Assembly (NCBI RefSeq): GCF_004801395.1
Contig: NZ_SSOA01000003.1
Coordinates: 248,001-312,000 of the forward strand
Direction of reading: 5' to 3'
Length of the DNA: 64,000 nucleotides
From: Gillisella terrae
Lineage (GTDB): Bacteria > Pseudomonadota > Alphaproteobacteria > Rhizobiales > Rhizobiaceae
Shown here: piece by piece, positions 45,517 to 53,931 of the stretch
Numbering within the stretch: the first letter of the stretch is position 1
Layout of the letters: each line of letters opens with the position of its first letter
Position numbers and translations under genes: made by a program
The notes under the pieces: model-generated
Seen by the model: the letters and a program-made list of their open reading frames with translations, nothing else
Told to the model about the DNA's origin: nothing
The model's database searches: none

Positions 45517-45948
45517 TTACTCCGCCAGAACCGTTGTGGCAAAGGTTGGATTGGCGCTCAAGGTGTTGCTGACCGTGCAAATCTCATGCTCTGCCTTGCT
45601 TGCAATGGCGCGGCGGGTTTCATCGTCAATGTCGCCTGCAATGGTCAGGATGATGTCAAAACGCTCCACGCGTGAAAGGCCGTCTTTGGCCTTTTCGCCA
45701 CTCACGGCTGCGGTGATGGTGCTGATTTTGTCCATCACGCCCAGCTCGCTTGCCACTAGGCGCGCGCTAATCGTCAGGCAGCCTGCAAGCGATGCGTAAA
45801 GCAGGTCCAGCGGGTTAAAGCCCGCCTGCGATGGGCCGGTCACGATCTGAATCTCGCCGCCGGTGGCAGAGGTGATATGCGGAAAGCCGGTGCGGCCAAT
45901 CACGGCGCTGGCTCCCATCGGGCGGATTTTCATTTTCATCTCAGCCAT
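45517..45948 (-). CDS. OsmC/Ohr-family peroxidase-like protein
   Basis: The 143-residue product has the OsmC fold. Two conserved cysteines lie in YASLAGCLTI and HEICTVSNTL, the resolving/peroxidatic pair that reduces organic hydroperoxides. NPLDLLYASLAGC is the usual helix. It probably detoxifies organic peroxides in the cytoplasm. GGAG precedes the ATG. It is 14 bases downstream of the LysR gene on the same strand, so the two are likely co-transcribed, and it is convergent with the DUF1007 gene. Confidence 0.88.
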   Translation of the reverse strand: MAEMKMKIRPMGASAVIGRTGFPHITSATGGEIQIVTGPSQAGFNPLDLLYASLAGCLTISARLVASELGVMDKISTITAAVSGEKAKDGLSRVERFDIILTIAGDIDDETRRAIASKAEHEICTVSNTLSANPTFATTVLAE

Positions 45949-45962
45949 GAGGGATGCTCCTG

Positions 45963-46844
45963 TTATAAAAAGATGCTGCGGTTTTCATTCACCTGTTCGC
46001 TCAAATAATCCACCACGGTGCGAATGCGGGCCAGATCGCGCAAGCTCTCATGATAGGTGGTCCAATAGGCGCGGTGCAGAGTGATTTCTGGCAGAATGCG
46101 GATCAAATCGCTGTGCTGGCGGGCAATGTAGCTGTGCAGGATACCAATACCGGCACCGGCCAAAACGGCTTCGGTCTGGCCAATGGCCGAGGAAATTTCA
46201 AAGCTTGCGCTCCAGTTGCGCATGATCTCGCCGGTAAAATTCAGCGATGGGGTGAAAATCAAATCTTCCACATAGCCAATGCGGCGATGGCTTTTCAGCG
46301 CATCCACCGTTTGCGGCAGTCCATGGCGCTCGACATAGGTTTTTGAGGCATAAAGCGCCAGCGTGTAATCGGTGAGATGGGCAGACACCAACCGCCCCTG
46401 ATCTGGCCGCTCAAGGGTAACCGCAATATCGGCCTCGCGCTGGGAGAGCGAAAACGAGCGCGGCACCGGCACCAGCTGAATTTTCAGCTCCGGGTGCCGC
46501 TCAATCAGGCCACCAAGATGAGAAGAGAGAAAAAACACCCCAAACCCGTCGGGTGCGCCAATGCGCACCGTGCCCGCCACTTTGGCATCGGTGCGGCCAA
46601 GGCGGGCCTGCACTTCCAGCATTTCGGTTTCCATGCGCTCGGCTGAAGTCAGGAAAGTCTCGCCCTCGGCGGTCAATTCGCAGCCATTGGTGCGGCGCAC
46701 GAACAGCCGGGTTTTCAAGGCATCCTCCAGCGCTGTCAAGCGGCGTGACAGGGTGGCGTGGTTCAGCCCCAGCCGTTTGGAGGCGGCCAAAATTTGCCCG
46801 GTTCTGGCAATGGCCAGAAAGATACGAACGTCATCCCAGTTCAT
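45963..46844 (-). CDS. LysR-family regulator divergent from mmsA
   Basis: The 293-residue product has a winged-helix N-terminus (MNWDDVRIFLAIARTGQILAASKRLGLNHATLSRRLTALE) and a substrate-binding-like effector domain. It is divergent from mmsA with ~100 bases between starts, the normal layout for a LysR protein that controls the adjacent gene. It also lies in tandem with an OsmC gene. An alternative ATG at 46856 adds four residues. The effector may be a valine- or inositol-catabolism intermediate; this is inferred from the neighbour. Confidence 0.87.
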   Translation of the reverse strand: MNWDDVRIFLAIARTGQILAASKRLGLNHATLSRRLTALEDALKTRLFVRRTNGCELTAEGETFLTSAERMETEMLEVQARLGRTDAKVAGTVRIGAPDGFGVFFLSSHLGGLIERHPELKIQLVPVPRSFSLSQREADIAVTLERPDQGRLVSAHLTDYTLALYASKTYVERHGLPQTVDALKSHRRIGYVEDLIFTPSLNFTGEIMRNWSASFEISSAIGQTEAVLAGAGIGILHSYIARQHSDLIRILPEITLHRAYWTTYHESLRDLARIRTVVDYLSEQVNENRSIFL

Positions 46845-46947
46845 GGTAATATCCATTTATGCACAACGGATGCGTAAACCATCGCGTTGCGTTGTGCAAT
46901 TTAAAGCGCAATAGTGAGCTTAGTAAAAACACTTTGGAGGATCACCC

Positions 46948-48444
46948 ATGTATCAGATCGGGCATTTTATTGGCGGCAAGGCCGTGGCTGGCACATCCGG
47001 TCGCAAGCAGCCGATTTTCAATCCGGCCACCGGCGAAGTGCAGGGCGAGGTGGCGCTGGCCAGCGAAGCCGAGTTGAATGCAGCCGTGGAAAACGCCAAG
47101 GCTGCCCAGCCAAAATGGGCCGCCACCAACCCGCAGCGCCGCGCCCGCGTGTTCATGAAGTTCGTTCAGCTTTTGAACGACAATATGGATGAGCTGGCCG
47201 AAATGCTGTCGCGTGAGCATGGCAAGACCATTGAAGATGCCAAGGGCGATATCGTTCGTGGTCTGGAAGTCTGCGAATTCGTCATCGGCATTCCGCACCT
47301 GTCCAAGAGCGAATTTACGGAAGGCGCTGGCCCGAGTATCGATATGTACTCGATCCGTCAGGCCGTTGGCGTTGGCGCTGGCATCACGCCTTTCAACTTC
47401 CCGGCCATGATTCCGATGTGGATGTTTGCGCCTGCCATTGCTTGCGGCAATGCGTTCATCCTCAAGCCATCCGAGCGCGATCCATCCGTGCCGATGCGTC
47501 TGGCTGAACTGATGATCGAGGCTGGTCTGCCAGAAGGCATTCTCAATGTCGTGAATGGCGATAAATCCGCTGTTGATGGTCTTTTGACCCATCCTGATAT
47601 TGGTGCCATTTCTTTCGTTGGCTCCACGCCAATCGCGCGTTATGTCTATGGTACAGCCGCAGCGAACGGCAAGCGCGCCCAGTGCTTTGGCGGTGCCAAG
47701 AACCACATGATCATCATGCCCGATGCCGATCTTGATCAGGCGGCAAATGCCTTGATGGGCGCAGGCTATGGCTCGGCTGGCGAGCGCTGCATGGCAATTT
47801 CGGTGGCCGTGCCCGTTGGCGAAGAGACAGCAAACCGCCTGATCGAAAAGCTGACCCCAATGGTGGAAGCCCTGCGCATCGGTCCTTACACCGATGAGAA
47901 GGCCGATATGGGTCCGGTGATCACCAAGGAAGCGCGTGAGCGTATTCTGAGCCTGATTGACAGCGGTGTGGAAGCCGGTGCCAAGCTGGTGGTCGATGGC
48001 CGCGATTTCAAACTTCAGGGCTATGAAAACGGCAATTTCGTCGGTGGCTGCCTGTTTGATAACGTCACCCCCGACATGGATATCTACAAGACCGAAATCT
48101 TTGGACCTGTTCTCTCCGTGGTTCGCGCCAAGAATTACGAAGAAGCCCTCGATCTGCCCATGAAGCACGAATACGGCAATGGCGTTGCCATCTACACCCG
48201 TGATGGTGATGCTGCCCGCGATTTTGCTTCCCGTATCAACATCGGCATGGTCGGTATCAATGTGCCGATTCCGGTTCCATTGGCCTACCACTCCTTCGGT
48301 GGCTGGAAGGCATCGTCCTTCGGCGATCTCAACCAGCACGGCACAGACTCAATCAAGTTCTGGACCCGCACCAAGACGGTGACGTCACGCTGGCCCTCAG
48401 GCATCAAGGACGGTGCTGAGTTTGTGATGCCGACGATGAAGTGA
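46948..48444 (+). CDS. mmsA: Methylmalonate-semialdehyde dehydrogenase (acylating)
   Basis: The 498-residue aldehyde dehydrogenase has FNFPAMIPMWMFAPAIACGN, a CoA-type cofactor pocket, and the active-site Cys in YGSAGERCMAIS. The C-terminal SFGGWKASSFGDLNQHGTDSIKFWT segment is diagnostic of MmsA. It converts methylmalonate semialdehyde to propionyl-CoA (valine catabolism) or malonate semialdehyde to acetyl-CoA (inositol and beta-alanine). GGAGG precedes the ATG. A LysR gene is divergent. The last 15 codons and the sequence after the stop are part of a 109-base tandem repeat. Confidence 0.95.
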   Translation: MYQIGHFIGGKAVAGTSGRKQPIFNPATGEVQGEVALASEAELNAAVENAKAAQPKWAATNPQRRARVFMKFVQLLNDNMDELAEMLSREHGKTIEDAKGDIVRGLEVCEFVIGIPHLSKSEFTEGAGPSIDMYSIRQAVGVGAGITPFNFPAMIPMWMFAPAIACGNAFILKPSERDPSVPMRLAELMIEAGLPEGILNVVNGDKSAVDGLLTHPDIGAISFVGSTPIARYVYGTAAANGKRAQCFGGAKNHMIIMPDADLDQAANALMGAGYGSAGERCMAISVAVPVGEETANRLIEKLTPMVEALRIGPYTDEKADMGPVITKEARERILSLIDSGVEAGAKLVVDGRDFKLQGYENGNFVGGCLFDNVTPDMDIYKTEIFGPVLSVVRAKNYEEALDLPMKHEYGNGVAIYTRDGDAARDFASRINIGMVGINVPIPVPLAYHSFGGWKASSFGDLNQHGTDSIKFWTRTKTVTSRWPSGIKDGAEFVMPTMK

Positions 48445-48676
48445 TGCCTTCGGGCATTGTTTGATTGCGCGTCCTCGCGGCACTTGGTTTGCTGCGGGAG
48501 CGCGGGCAGGCATCAAGGACGGTGCTGAGTTTGTAATGCCAACGATGAAGTGATGCCTTCGGGCATTGTTTGATTGCGCGTCCTCGCGGCACTTGGTTTG
48601 CTGCGGGAGCGCGGGCAGGCATCAAGGACGGTGCTGAGTTTGTGATGCCAACGATGAAGTGATGCCTTCGGGCATT
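48398..48676 (+). repeat. 109-base tandem repeat of the mmsA 3' end (2.6 copies)
   Basis: Copy 1 (48398-48506) contains the last 15 codons and stop of mmsA plus 62 bases after it. Copy 2 (48507-48615) and partial copy 3 (48616-48676) repeat it with two or three base changes. Each copy carries an ATGCC-TTCG-GGCAT hairpin just after the stop. The repeat has arisen by local duplication, since copies are over 97% alike. Confidence 0.92.
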
Positions 48677-48694
48677 ATTCTATACCAAAGAGAT

Positions 48695-48726
48695 AAGGCG
48701 GGCCGGAAATGGTCCGCCTTTTCTTA
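48695..48726 (+). terminator. Rho-independent terminator after mmsA repeats
   Basis: AAGGCGGGCC pairs with GGTCCGCCTT (48695-48704 with 48711-48720, one G-T pair) around a 6-base loop, with a T-rich tail. It lies 18 bases beyond the tandem repeat. Confidence 0.85.
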
Positions 48727-48838
48727 TTTGCGCGTTCTTGCAATTATGGATTGTGTAATCCATACTTTTATGCTCAACTTTTGTTGTGTGATACGAAGAT
48801 CGCCGCAAAACAAGGCGATCGTGTTGAGAAAAACTTAA

Positions 48839-48877
48839 TTTTGGAATTGTTCAAAACTACAAATGCCATTATATAAG
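48839..48877 (+). promoter_or_regulatory. rirA promoter with candidate Irr/iron operator
   Basis: A near-palindrome TTTTGGAATTGTTCAAAA (48839-48856) overlaps the -35 area of a TATAAG -10 box (48872-48877). The shape resembles Irr (ICE) boxes, which have TTTAGAA/TTCTAAA arms. In Agrobacterium, Irr is known to repress rirA when iron is low. The spacing here differs by a base from the consensus I remember, so the assignment is tentative. A separate GATCGCC/GGCGATC inverted repeat lies at 48798-48820. Confidence 0.45.
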
Positions 48878-48906
48878 ATCCAAGCAGACACCTTGAGGAG
48901 TTCCGC

Positions 48907-49377
48907 ATGCGCCTGACCAAGCAGACAAATTACGCAGTACGGATGCTGATGTATTGCGCTGCCAACAAGGATCATTTGAGCCGTATTCCTGAAATTGCCA
49001 AGGCTTATGGGGTGTCTGAGCTGTTTTTGTTCAAGATCTTGCAGCCTTTGACCAAGGCCGGTCTGATTGAAACTGTGCGTGGCCGCAATGGCGGTGTGCG
49101 CCTGGGTCGCGCGCCGGAAACCATCAGCCTGTTTGATGTGGTCAAGGTGACAGAAGACAGCTTTGCCATGGCCGAATGCTTTGAAGATGATGGTGAGGTG
49201 GATTGTCCGCTGATTGATAGCTGCGGTCTGAACTCTGCGCTGCGCAAGGCGCTCAATGCATTCTTCGCCGTGCTGGCTGAATATACCATCGACGATCTGG
49301 TCAAGGCCCGCCCACAGATCAACTTCCTGCTGGGCATGGAAGATATTCCGCGGATTGCATCGGCGCCAGCCGCTTAA
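48907..49377 (+). CDS. rirA: Rrf2-family iron-responsive regulator RirA
   Basis: The 156-residue product is a winged-helix Rrf2 protein. Its N-terminal MRLTKQTNYAVRMLMYCA and the three Fe-S ligand cysteines, counted here at 91, 100 and 106 (CFEDDGEVDCPLIDSC), are those of RirA. In rhizobia it replaces Fur. With a [4Fe-4S] cluster it represses iron-uptake genes; loss of the cluster under iron starvation releases DNA. GAGGAG precedes the ATG. It is monocistronic, followed by a hairpin with a T-run. Confidence 0.94.
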   Translation: MRLTKQTNYAVRMLMYCAANKDHLSRIPEIAKAYGVSELFLFKILQPLTKAGLIETVRGRNGGVRLGRAPETISLFDVVKVTEDSFAMAECFEDDGEVDCPLIDSCGLNSALRKALNAFFAVLAEYTIDDLVKARPQINFLLGMEDIPRIASAPAA

Positions 49378-49400
49378 CAGCAAAGGTTTTCGAGATGTGA

Positions 49401-49431
49401 GCGCCCGACAAAATTGTCCGGGCGCTTTTTT
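49401..49431 (+). terminator. Rho-independent terminator of rirA
   Basis: GCGCCCGACA pairs with TGTCCGGGCGC (one bulged C) around AAAT, followed by six T. It ends ten bases before the stop of the convergent gene. Confidence 0.88.
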
Positions 49432-49440
49432 ATGCCATCA

Positions 49441-50166
49441 TCACGCCGGATCAATGGCGCAGCTGTGGTCTTGAACATCCTCACCACCGTGAAGAGGAGC
49501 GGCTTCGTCTGTCAGCACGATAAAGCCTGGACCCGTGGCAAAATTGGCGCCCACCACCACCAGATTTTGCTTGCGCATCTCGGTGGACGGATCTTTCAGG
49601 GTTTTTGCCAGTTCCAGAAATGGATTGTAATTGCCAAGCGTTTCACCTTCGACCTTTTCGGCCTTGAAATGGTGTCCGGCAATCTCAACCGGCAAAGGCT
49701 GCCATGTGGTGCCAAGCTGATCGGCTACTTTCAAAAGGGCCTTATGGCTCTCAACACTCAGGCAATCAATGTGAATATGCAGCTGGTTTTGCGAGCGGGC
49801 ATTTTGCGCATTCACCGCAAGGCTGACCTCATCGCGTGGCAAGGGATGTGGCAGCTTGGCATCCACGGCCGCTTGCTCCTTCCAGGCATCATTGAAGAAA
49901 TTTGGGGTTTTGGGGTCCAACAGGACCGGGCTTTCAATGCCGGTGATCTTGTCGGTGGGAATGAGCAGATGTTGCGCCACGCCACGCAGGTCTTTCAAAA
50001 GCGCGTAATGTTCGGCGGTGTTGACCACAGTGCAGGGCTTTGTCGCCACCACACATTTGTTATGCACGATATTCCATAGAGCGTCCGAATCGGCATGGGC
50101 TGCCGTGCTTGCGGCCAGTATGGCGACAAAGCCGATGGCAAATTTTGATGCAGCGTGAAGGGTCAT
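49441..50166 (-). CDS. cdh: CDP-diacylglycerol pyrophosphatase
   Basis: The 241-residue product has a signal peptide (about 1-25, TAAHA). The HIT-like fold follows, with the motif NQLHIHIDCLS carrying the catalytic histidines, plus the N-terminal ALWNIVHNKCV segment typical of Cdh proteins. It cleaves CDP-diacylglycerol to phosphatidate and CMP at the membrane's outer face. CAGAGG precedes the ATG. The two Cys at the mature N-terminus may form a disulfide. Its placement next to rirA has no obvious functional meaning. Confidence 0.88.
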   Translation of the reverse strand: MTLHAASKFAIGFVAILAASTAAHADSDALWNIVHNKCVVATKPCTVVNTAEHYALLKDLRGVAQHLLIPTDKITGIESPVLLDPKTPNFFNDAWKEQAAVDAKLPHPLPRDEVSLAVNAQNARSQNQLHIHIDCLSVESHKALLKVADQLGTTWQPLPVEIAGHHFKAEKVEGETLGNYNPFLELAKTLKDPSTEMRKQNLVVVGANFATGPGFIVLTDEAAPLHGGEDVQDHSCAIDPA

Positions 50167-50270
50167 TCGAACCTCTGAGAATGCGTTGTTGGTCCGGGGA
50201 TCGTAATCACCCTTTCACGCTGTTCGAATGACACTTGGTGCGCTTCACATCACAATCGTGCGAGCGCGTT

Positions 50271-51518
50271 TTACGGATTAAACCGCTCTGGCCGAAAAGC
50301 GGATATATCCATAAACGGTTTTTCACCGCTCATGGCCTCTGCCAGCAAGCGGCCGGTCACCGGGCCAAGAGTAAGACCGTGATGGGCGTGGCCAAAGGCA
50401 AGCCACAGCCCTTTGTGGCGCGGTGCTTCACCAATTACCGGCATCATATCGGGCGTGCATGGGCGGGCACCCATCCATGGCTCGTTGTCCAGCCGCTCTG
50501 CCAGCGGAAAGAAGCTGCGGGCTACTTTTTCAGCGCGCTCCAGCTGAACCGGCGTTTTGGGCGAATCGCGGAGGCCAAATTCTGCGCCCGTGGTCAGGCG
50601 AATGCCCTGGGTCATGGGGGCGAGGAAATAGCCGCGCTCTTTATCCATGGTCCAGTTGTTCAACACCGCATTGCCCTGCGGCTTATAGTGCATGTGATAG
50701 CCGCGCTTGACGCCAAGCAGAAAGCGATAGCCCAGCATGGAGGTGATCTCATCTGACCATGGCCCAAGGGCCAGCACAACACTTGCGCCATCAATCAGGC
50801 CTTCATCGGTCTTGACCTGCCAGGCCTTGCCCACCTGCTTCAGGCTCTTGGCATCACCGTGAACAAAGCGTCCGCCGAGGCTCTCAAAATAGGCCAGATA
50901 GGCTTTGGTGAGCGCCAGAGGGTCAAGAACCGACCACGGATCAGACCATTTCAACCCGCCGGAAAACGTGCCTTGCAAATGTGGCTCGGTCTTTGCCAAC
51001 TCCGTCGTGCTTAGTTTCTGGTAGCTGATGCCATAGTCGCGCGCCAAACGATCGGCTTCGGCATACTCCTTGTCGCGGACCGCATCGGTGCGAAACACTT
51101 CCAGCCAGCCGCGCTTGGCAATCAGATTTTGCGCACCGGCGGCCTCAATCAATGTGTTGTGCTCGGTGATCGAATTTTCAATCAGCGGCGCATAGGCGCG
51201 GGCAATCACTTCATGACGGCTTGTGTTGGAATGCCACCAATAGGATGAGAGAAAGGGAAAAAGCTTCGGCAGAGCTGCCAGATGATAATGCGCATCGATG
51301 CGATTGTTGAGACCATAGCGCAGAAGTAGCCCCAAATCCTGCGGAAAGCCATAGGGCACCACGCCTTCACGCTGGATCAGCCCGGCATTGCCATAGGAGG
51401 TCTCTTCGCCAGCACCACGCCGATCCACCAGCACCACAGATTTGCCACGACGGGCAAGGTGAACGGCCGTGGAGACGCCAATAATACCGGCACCCAGAAC
51501 AATTGCATCGACAGACAT
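50271..51518 (-). CDS. DadA-like FAD-dependent amino acid dehydrogenase
   Basis: The 415-residue DAO-family flavoprotein has AIVLGAGIIGVSTAVHLARRGKSVVLVD at its N-terminus and a GLWLAFGHAHHGLTLGPVTG segment at the FAD site near the C-terminus. SYGNAGLIQREGVVPYG is typical of D-amino acid dehydrogenases. It probably oxidises D-amino acids to keto acids and passes electrons to the respiratory chain. The start was set at the ATG at 51518, directly before the FAD motif, although its ribosome site is weak. The longer frame upstream lacks support. The substrate is not certain; proline-type or sarcosine-type substrates are possible. Confidence 0.83.
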   Translation of the reverse strand: MSVDAIVLGAGIIGVSTAVHLARRGKSVVLVDRRGAGEETSYGNAGLIQREGVVPYGFPQDLGLLLRYGLNNRIDAHYHLAALPKLFPFLSSYWWHSNTSRHEVIARAYAPLIENSITEHNTLIEAAGAQNLIAKRGWLEVFRTDAVRDKEYAEADRLARDYGISYQKLSTTELAKTEPHLQGTFSGGLKWSDPWSVLDPLALTKAYLAYFESLGGRFVHGDAKSLKQVGKAWQVKTDEGLIDGASVVLALGPWSDEITSMLGYRFLLGVKRGYHMHYKPQGNAVLNNWTMDKERGYFLAPMTQGIRLTTGAEFGLRDSPKTPVQLERAEKVARSFFPLAERLDNEPWMGARPCTPDMMPVIGEAPRHKGLWLAFGHAHHGLTLGPVTGRLLAEAMSGEKPFMDISAFRPERFNP

Positions 51519-51713
51519 GGCAAGACTCGGATTCAGAAATACGCTTACCTGACCATGCAAAAGCCTGTGCGGTGGCGCAATGGCAAAATCATCCGTTGCC
51601 CAATTATCTGAAATAAAGACCGATAAGACATGGAGGTAGGCTCGCGCCCCCATGAGGCGGTCGCGATTAGATTTCTCTGAAAAAGCTTAGATCTTACAAG
51701 CTGGGAGAGGAAT

Positions 51714-51787
51714 TGGCTGGGGAACCTGGATTCGAACCAAGATTAACGGAGTCAGAGTCCGTCGTTCTACCGTTGAACTATTCCCCA
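51714..51787 (-). tRNA. tRNA-Gln (anticodon CTG)
   Basis: A 74-base cloverleaf on the minus strand with encoded CCA. The acceptor TGGGGAA pairs with TTCCCCA, the anticodon loop is CTCTGAC and the T-loop GGTTCGAAT. It decodes CAG. Confidence 0.97.
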
Positions 51788-52150
51788 GCAGGGGCGGCGT
51801 TGCCGTCTGATGAGGGGCCTTATAAACAAATGTCCGGTGATTGCAACTGTCTTTTTTCAGAAAATTCCTGTGTTCGGGCAAGGGCGGGCTGGATCAGGTG
51901 TTTTCCTTCGATGGTTGTCTGTAAAATGTTGTTTACGTTGAATATGTTGTGCTGCTGTTGGATTGGCAAGAAGGACTTGTATGAGGTTTGATTTTTTTCG
52001 AATGAGGGGCGTGGGGGCAGCAGTTATACAGGCGTTTTAAAAAGCGTTTGGAGAAGCTTGGTTAGCCTGCTACAATTTTACCAACGAAAATCAAGCAGTC
52101 GCCAGCGGCACACCGGATAAAGGTGGTGCGCGGCGCAATGGAAGACTTCA
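51788..52150. other. Gap between tRNA-Gln and the Ppx/GppA gene
   Basis: No gene is supported in these 363 bases. The stretch 51900-52080 is AT-rich and probably contains the promoters of tRNA-Gln (leftwards) and of the Ppx/GppA gene (rightwards). No repeat family member was found here. Confidence 0.5.
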
Positions 52151-53848
52151 GTGGTAGACCCCGGTAGTGGCGATAAGCCGCCAAATGACGGGGCGTCGAA
52201 GGCAGACCGTGCAGGGGGCAAGCCCTCTCGTCGCGGCAGGGGTAGACGCAAAGGCCACAAGGCCGGATCGCCTGCAGCCCCTGTGACTGGTGACCGGACA
52301 GTGCAAGCTGTCTCGGAACGACGCTCTATAGAAAGTGATCAGCAGACGCCCGCCAAAAAGCGAAAGCGTCGCAGAAAAAATCGCGGCCAACAGTCAGCAG
52401 CGTCAAACCTGCAGGCCGGGGCGCAACAAAATCCCGCCTCAAGCGATGGTGCCCACGGCAGAGAATTGCCGGTGGTGAATGCGCACAAAACGGCTCTTGC
52501 CAATGGCTCAGGGCTTGTGGGTGTGCCGGGCGGCACGGAAGGCCGCAGCAAGGCGTCCAAGCGTCGGCGCAAGGGGCGTGTCGCCAAGGCGGGGCAGGTA
52601 CGTCCATTGCAGCCCGGCAAGACCGTGCAGGCCAAACATCCCTCGCCAAGCTATGTTCCTCCGGCGACCCACGCGCACAAGGTAGGTGGTAAGGCAGGCG
52701 GCGGCGATGCCGTGCAGGCGCGCGGCCGCCATGGGCATGAGAAAGTGCGGGCTGAACAGCGCGGCCACAGCCACAATCATCATTCTGTGAGCGATGAGCA
52801 TCCTGCCGAGTTTTACGCAGCGCTGGACCTTGGCACCAACAATTGCCGGCTGCTGATTGCGCAGCCAACCCGTCCGGGGCAGTTTCGGGTTGTGGATGCG
52901 TTCTCGCGCATTGTGCGGCTTGGTGAGGGGCTTGCGGCCTCGGGTCGGTTGTCGGAAGACGCGATGGATCGGGCTGTCGAGGCGCTGAAAGTCTGTGCCA
53001 GCAAGCTCAACAGTGTGGACTTGCGCCGCAAACGGCTGATTGCCACCGAGGCTTGCCGGGCTGCTGCCAACGGTGAGGAATTTCTGGCGCGGGTGAAGCG
53101 CGAAACCGGGCTGGATCTGGAAATCATCAATCGCGAGACTGAGGCGCGTCTGGCCGTGTCCGGCTGCTCGTCGCTGGTGGGGCGTGAAACGCGCTCGGTG
53201 GTGCTGTTTGATATTGGTGGCGGCTCTTCGGAAATTGCGGTGATCCGTATTCAGGATCATCGGTCCAGCCGTCTGGCCAACCATATCACCCATTGGACAT
53301 CGTTGCCGGTGGGCGTTGTCACATTATCAGAGCGCCATGGTGGGCGCGATGTAACGCCTGAGGTGTTTGAAGGCATGATTGCCGAAGTGACGGGCATGTT
53401 GGCGCAATTTGATTGCCCGCCGATTGCCACCTTTGGACAGGCATCCTCGGATGAGGATTTTCATCTGATTGGCACGTCTGGCACAGTGACCACGCTTGCA
53501 GGTGTGCATCTGGATTTGCCCCGCTATGATCGCCGCCGGGTGGATGGGCTGTGGCTCAGTGATGATGAGGTCTCTGCCATGCAGGCCAAGCTGTTGTCGT
53601 GGGATTATCAAAGCCGTGCGGCCAATGCCTGTATCGGGCCGGATCGCGCCGATCTGGTGCTGGCGGGCTGCGCGATTTTGGAAGCCATCCGCCGCCGCTG
53701 GCCGTCAACGCGCATGCGGGTTGCGGATCGCGGTTTGCGCGAAGGCCTGCTGACGGACATGATGGCGGATGACGGTGTGTGGCGGCGCAATCGCAGCCGA
53801 AGACTGCATGGGGGCCATGGGGGCAAAGCATTTCCAGAAAAAGTGTAA
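52151..53848 (+). CDS. Ppx/GppA-family phosphatase with long basic N-terminal extension
   Basis: The 565-residue product has a ~215-residue disordered N-terminus very rich in Lys, Arg, Gly and Ala (several KRKRRRK-type clusters and HGHE stretches). The Ppx/GppA fold follows, with the phosphate-binding EFYAALDLGTNNCRLLI at about 217, VVLFDIGGGSSEIAV, and IGTSGTVTTLAG. These enzymes cleave polyphosphate or pppGpp. The GTG start has GGAAGA upstream. The extension is unusual: Ppx from E. coli is 513 residues with no such tail. It might bind RNA, polyphosphate or DNA. The gene ends in a family 2 palindrome and is followed by rlmE, so an operon with rRNA modification is likely. Confidence 0.88.
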   Translation: MVDPGSGDKPPNDGASKADRAGGKPSRRGRGRRKGHKAGSPAAPVTGDRTVQAVSERRSIESDQQTPAKKRKRRRKNRGQQSAASNLQAGAQQNPASSDGAHGRELPVVNAHKTALANGSGLVGVPGGTEGRSKASKRRRKGRVAKAGQVRPLQPGKTVQAKHPSPSYVPPATHAHKVGGKAGGGDAVQARGRHGHEKVRAEQRGHSHNHHSVSDEHPAEFYAALDLGTNNCRLLIAQPTRPGQFRVVDAFSRIVRLGEGLAASGRLSEDAMDRAVEALKVCASKLNSVDLRRKRLIATEACRAAANGEEFLARVKRETGLDLEIINRETEARLAVSGCSSLVGRETRSVVLFDIGGGSSEIAVIRIQDHRSSRLANHITHWTSLPVGVVTLSERHGGRDVTPEVFEGMIAEVTGMLAQFDCPPIATFGQASSDEDFHLIGTSGTVTTLAGVHLDLPRYDRRRVDGLWLSDDEVSAMQAKLLSWDYQSRAANACIGPDRADLVLAGCAILEAIRRRWPSTRMRVADRGLREGLLTDMMADDGVWRRNRSRRLHGGHGGKAFPEKV

Positions 53849-53872
53849 AGCGGTTTTTCGTTTTGGAAATGC
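53828..53872. repeat. Dispersed palindrome, family 2 (copy 2)
   Basis: GCATTTCC (53828-53835) and GGAAATGC (53865-53872) bracket AAGTGTAAAGCGGTTTTTCG. The element overlaps the last seven codons of the Ppx/GppA gene, so the C-terminus (FPEKV) is partly repeat-encoded. Compare 7805-7847. Confidence 0.6.
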
Positions 53873-53931
53873 AATAGTATAGTGACTGCGCCCGTGGTGG
53901 CAGCGGTTTGAGAGAAAGTTGAGTAAAATCC

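Noticed and set aside
48404-48625. Minus-strand frame across the 109-base tandem repeat
   Set aside because: It is an internal repeat product with no ribosome site. The repeat is explained by duplication of the mmsA end.
48398-48676. Possible CRISPR array
   Set aside because: The unit is 109 bases with no short repeat/spacer alternation and no cas genes. It is a plain tandem duplication.
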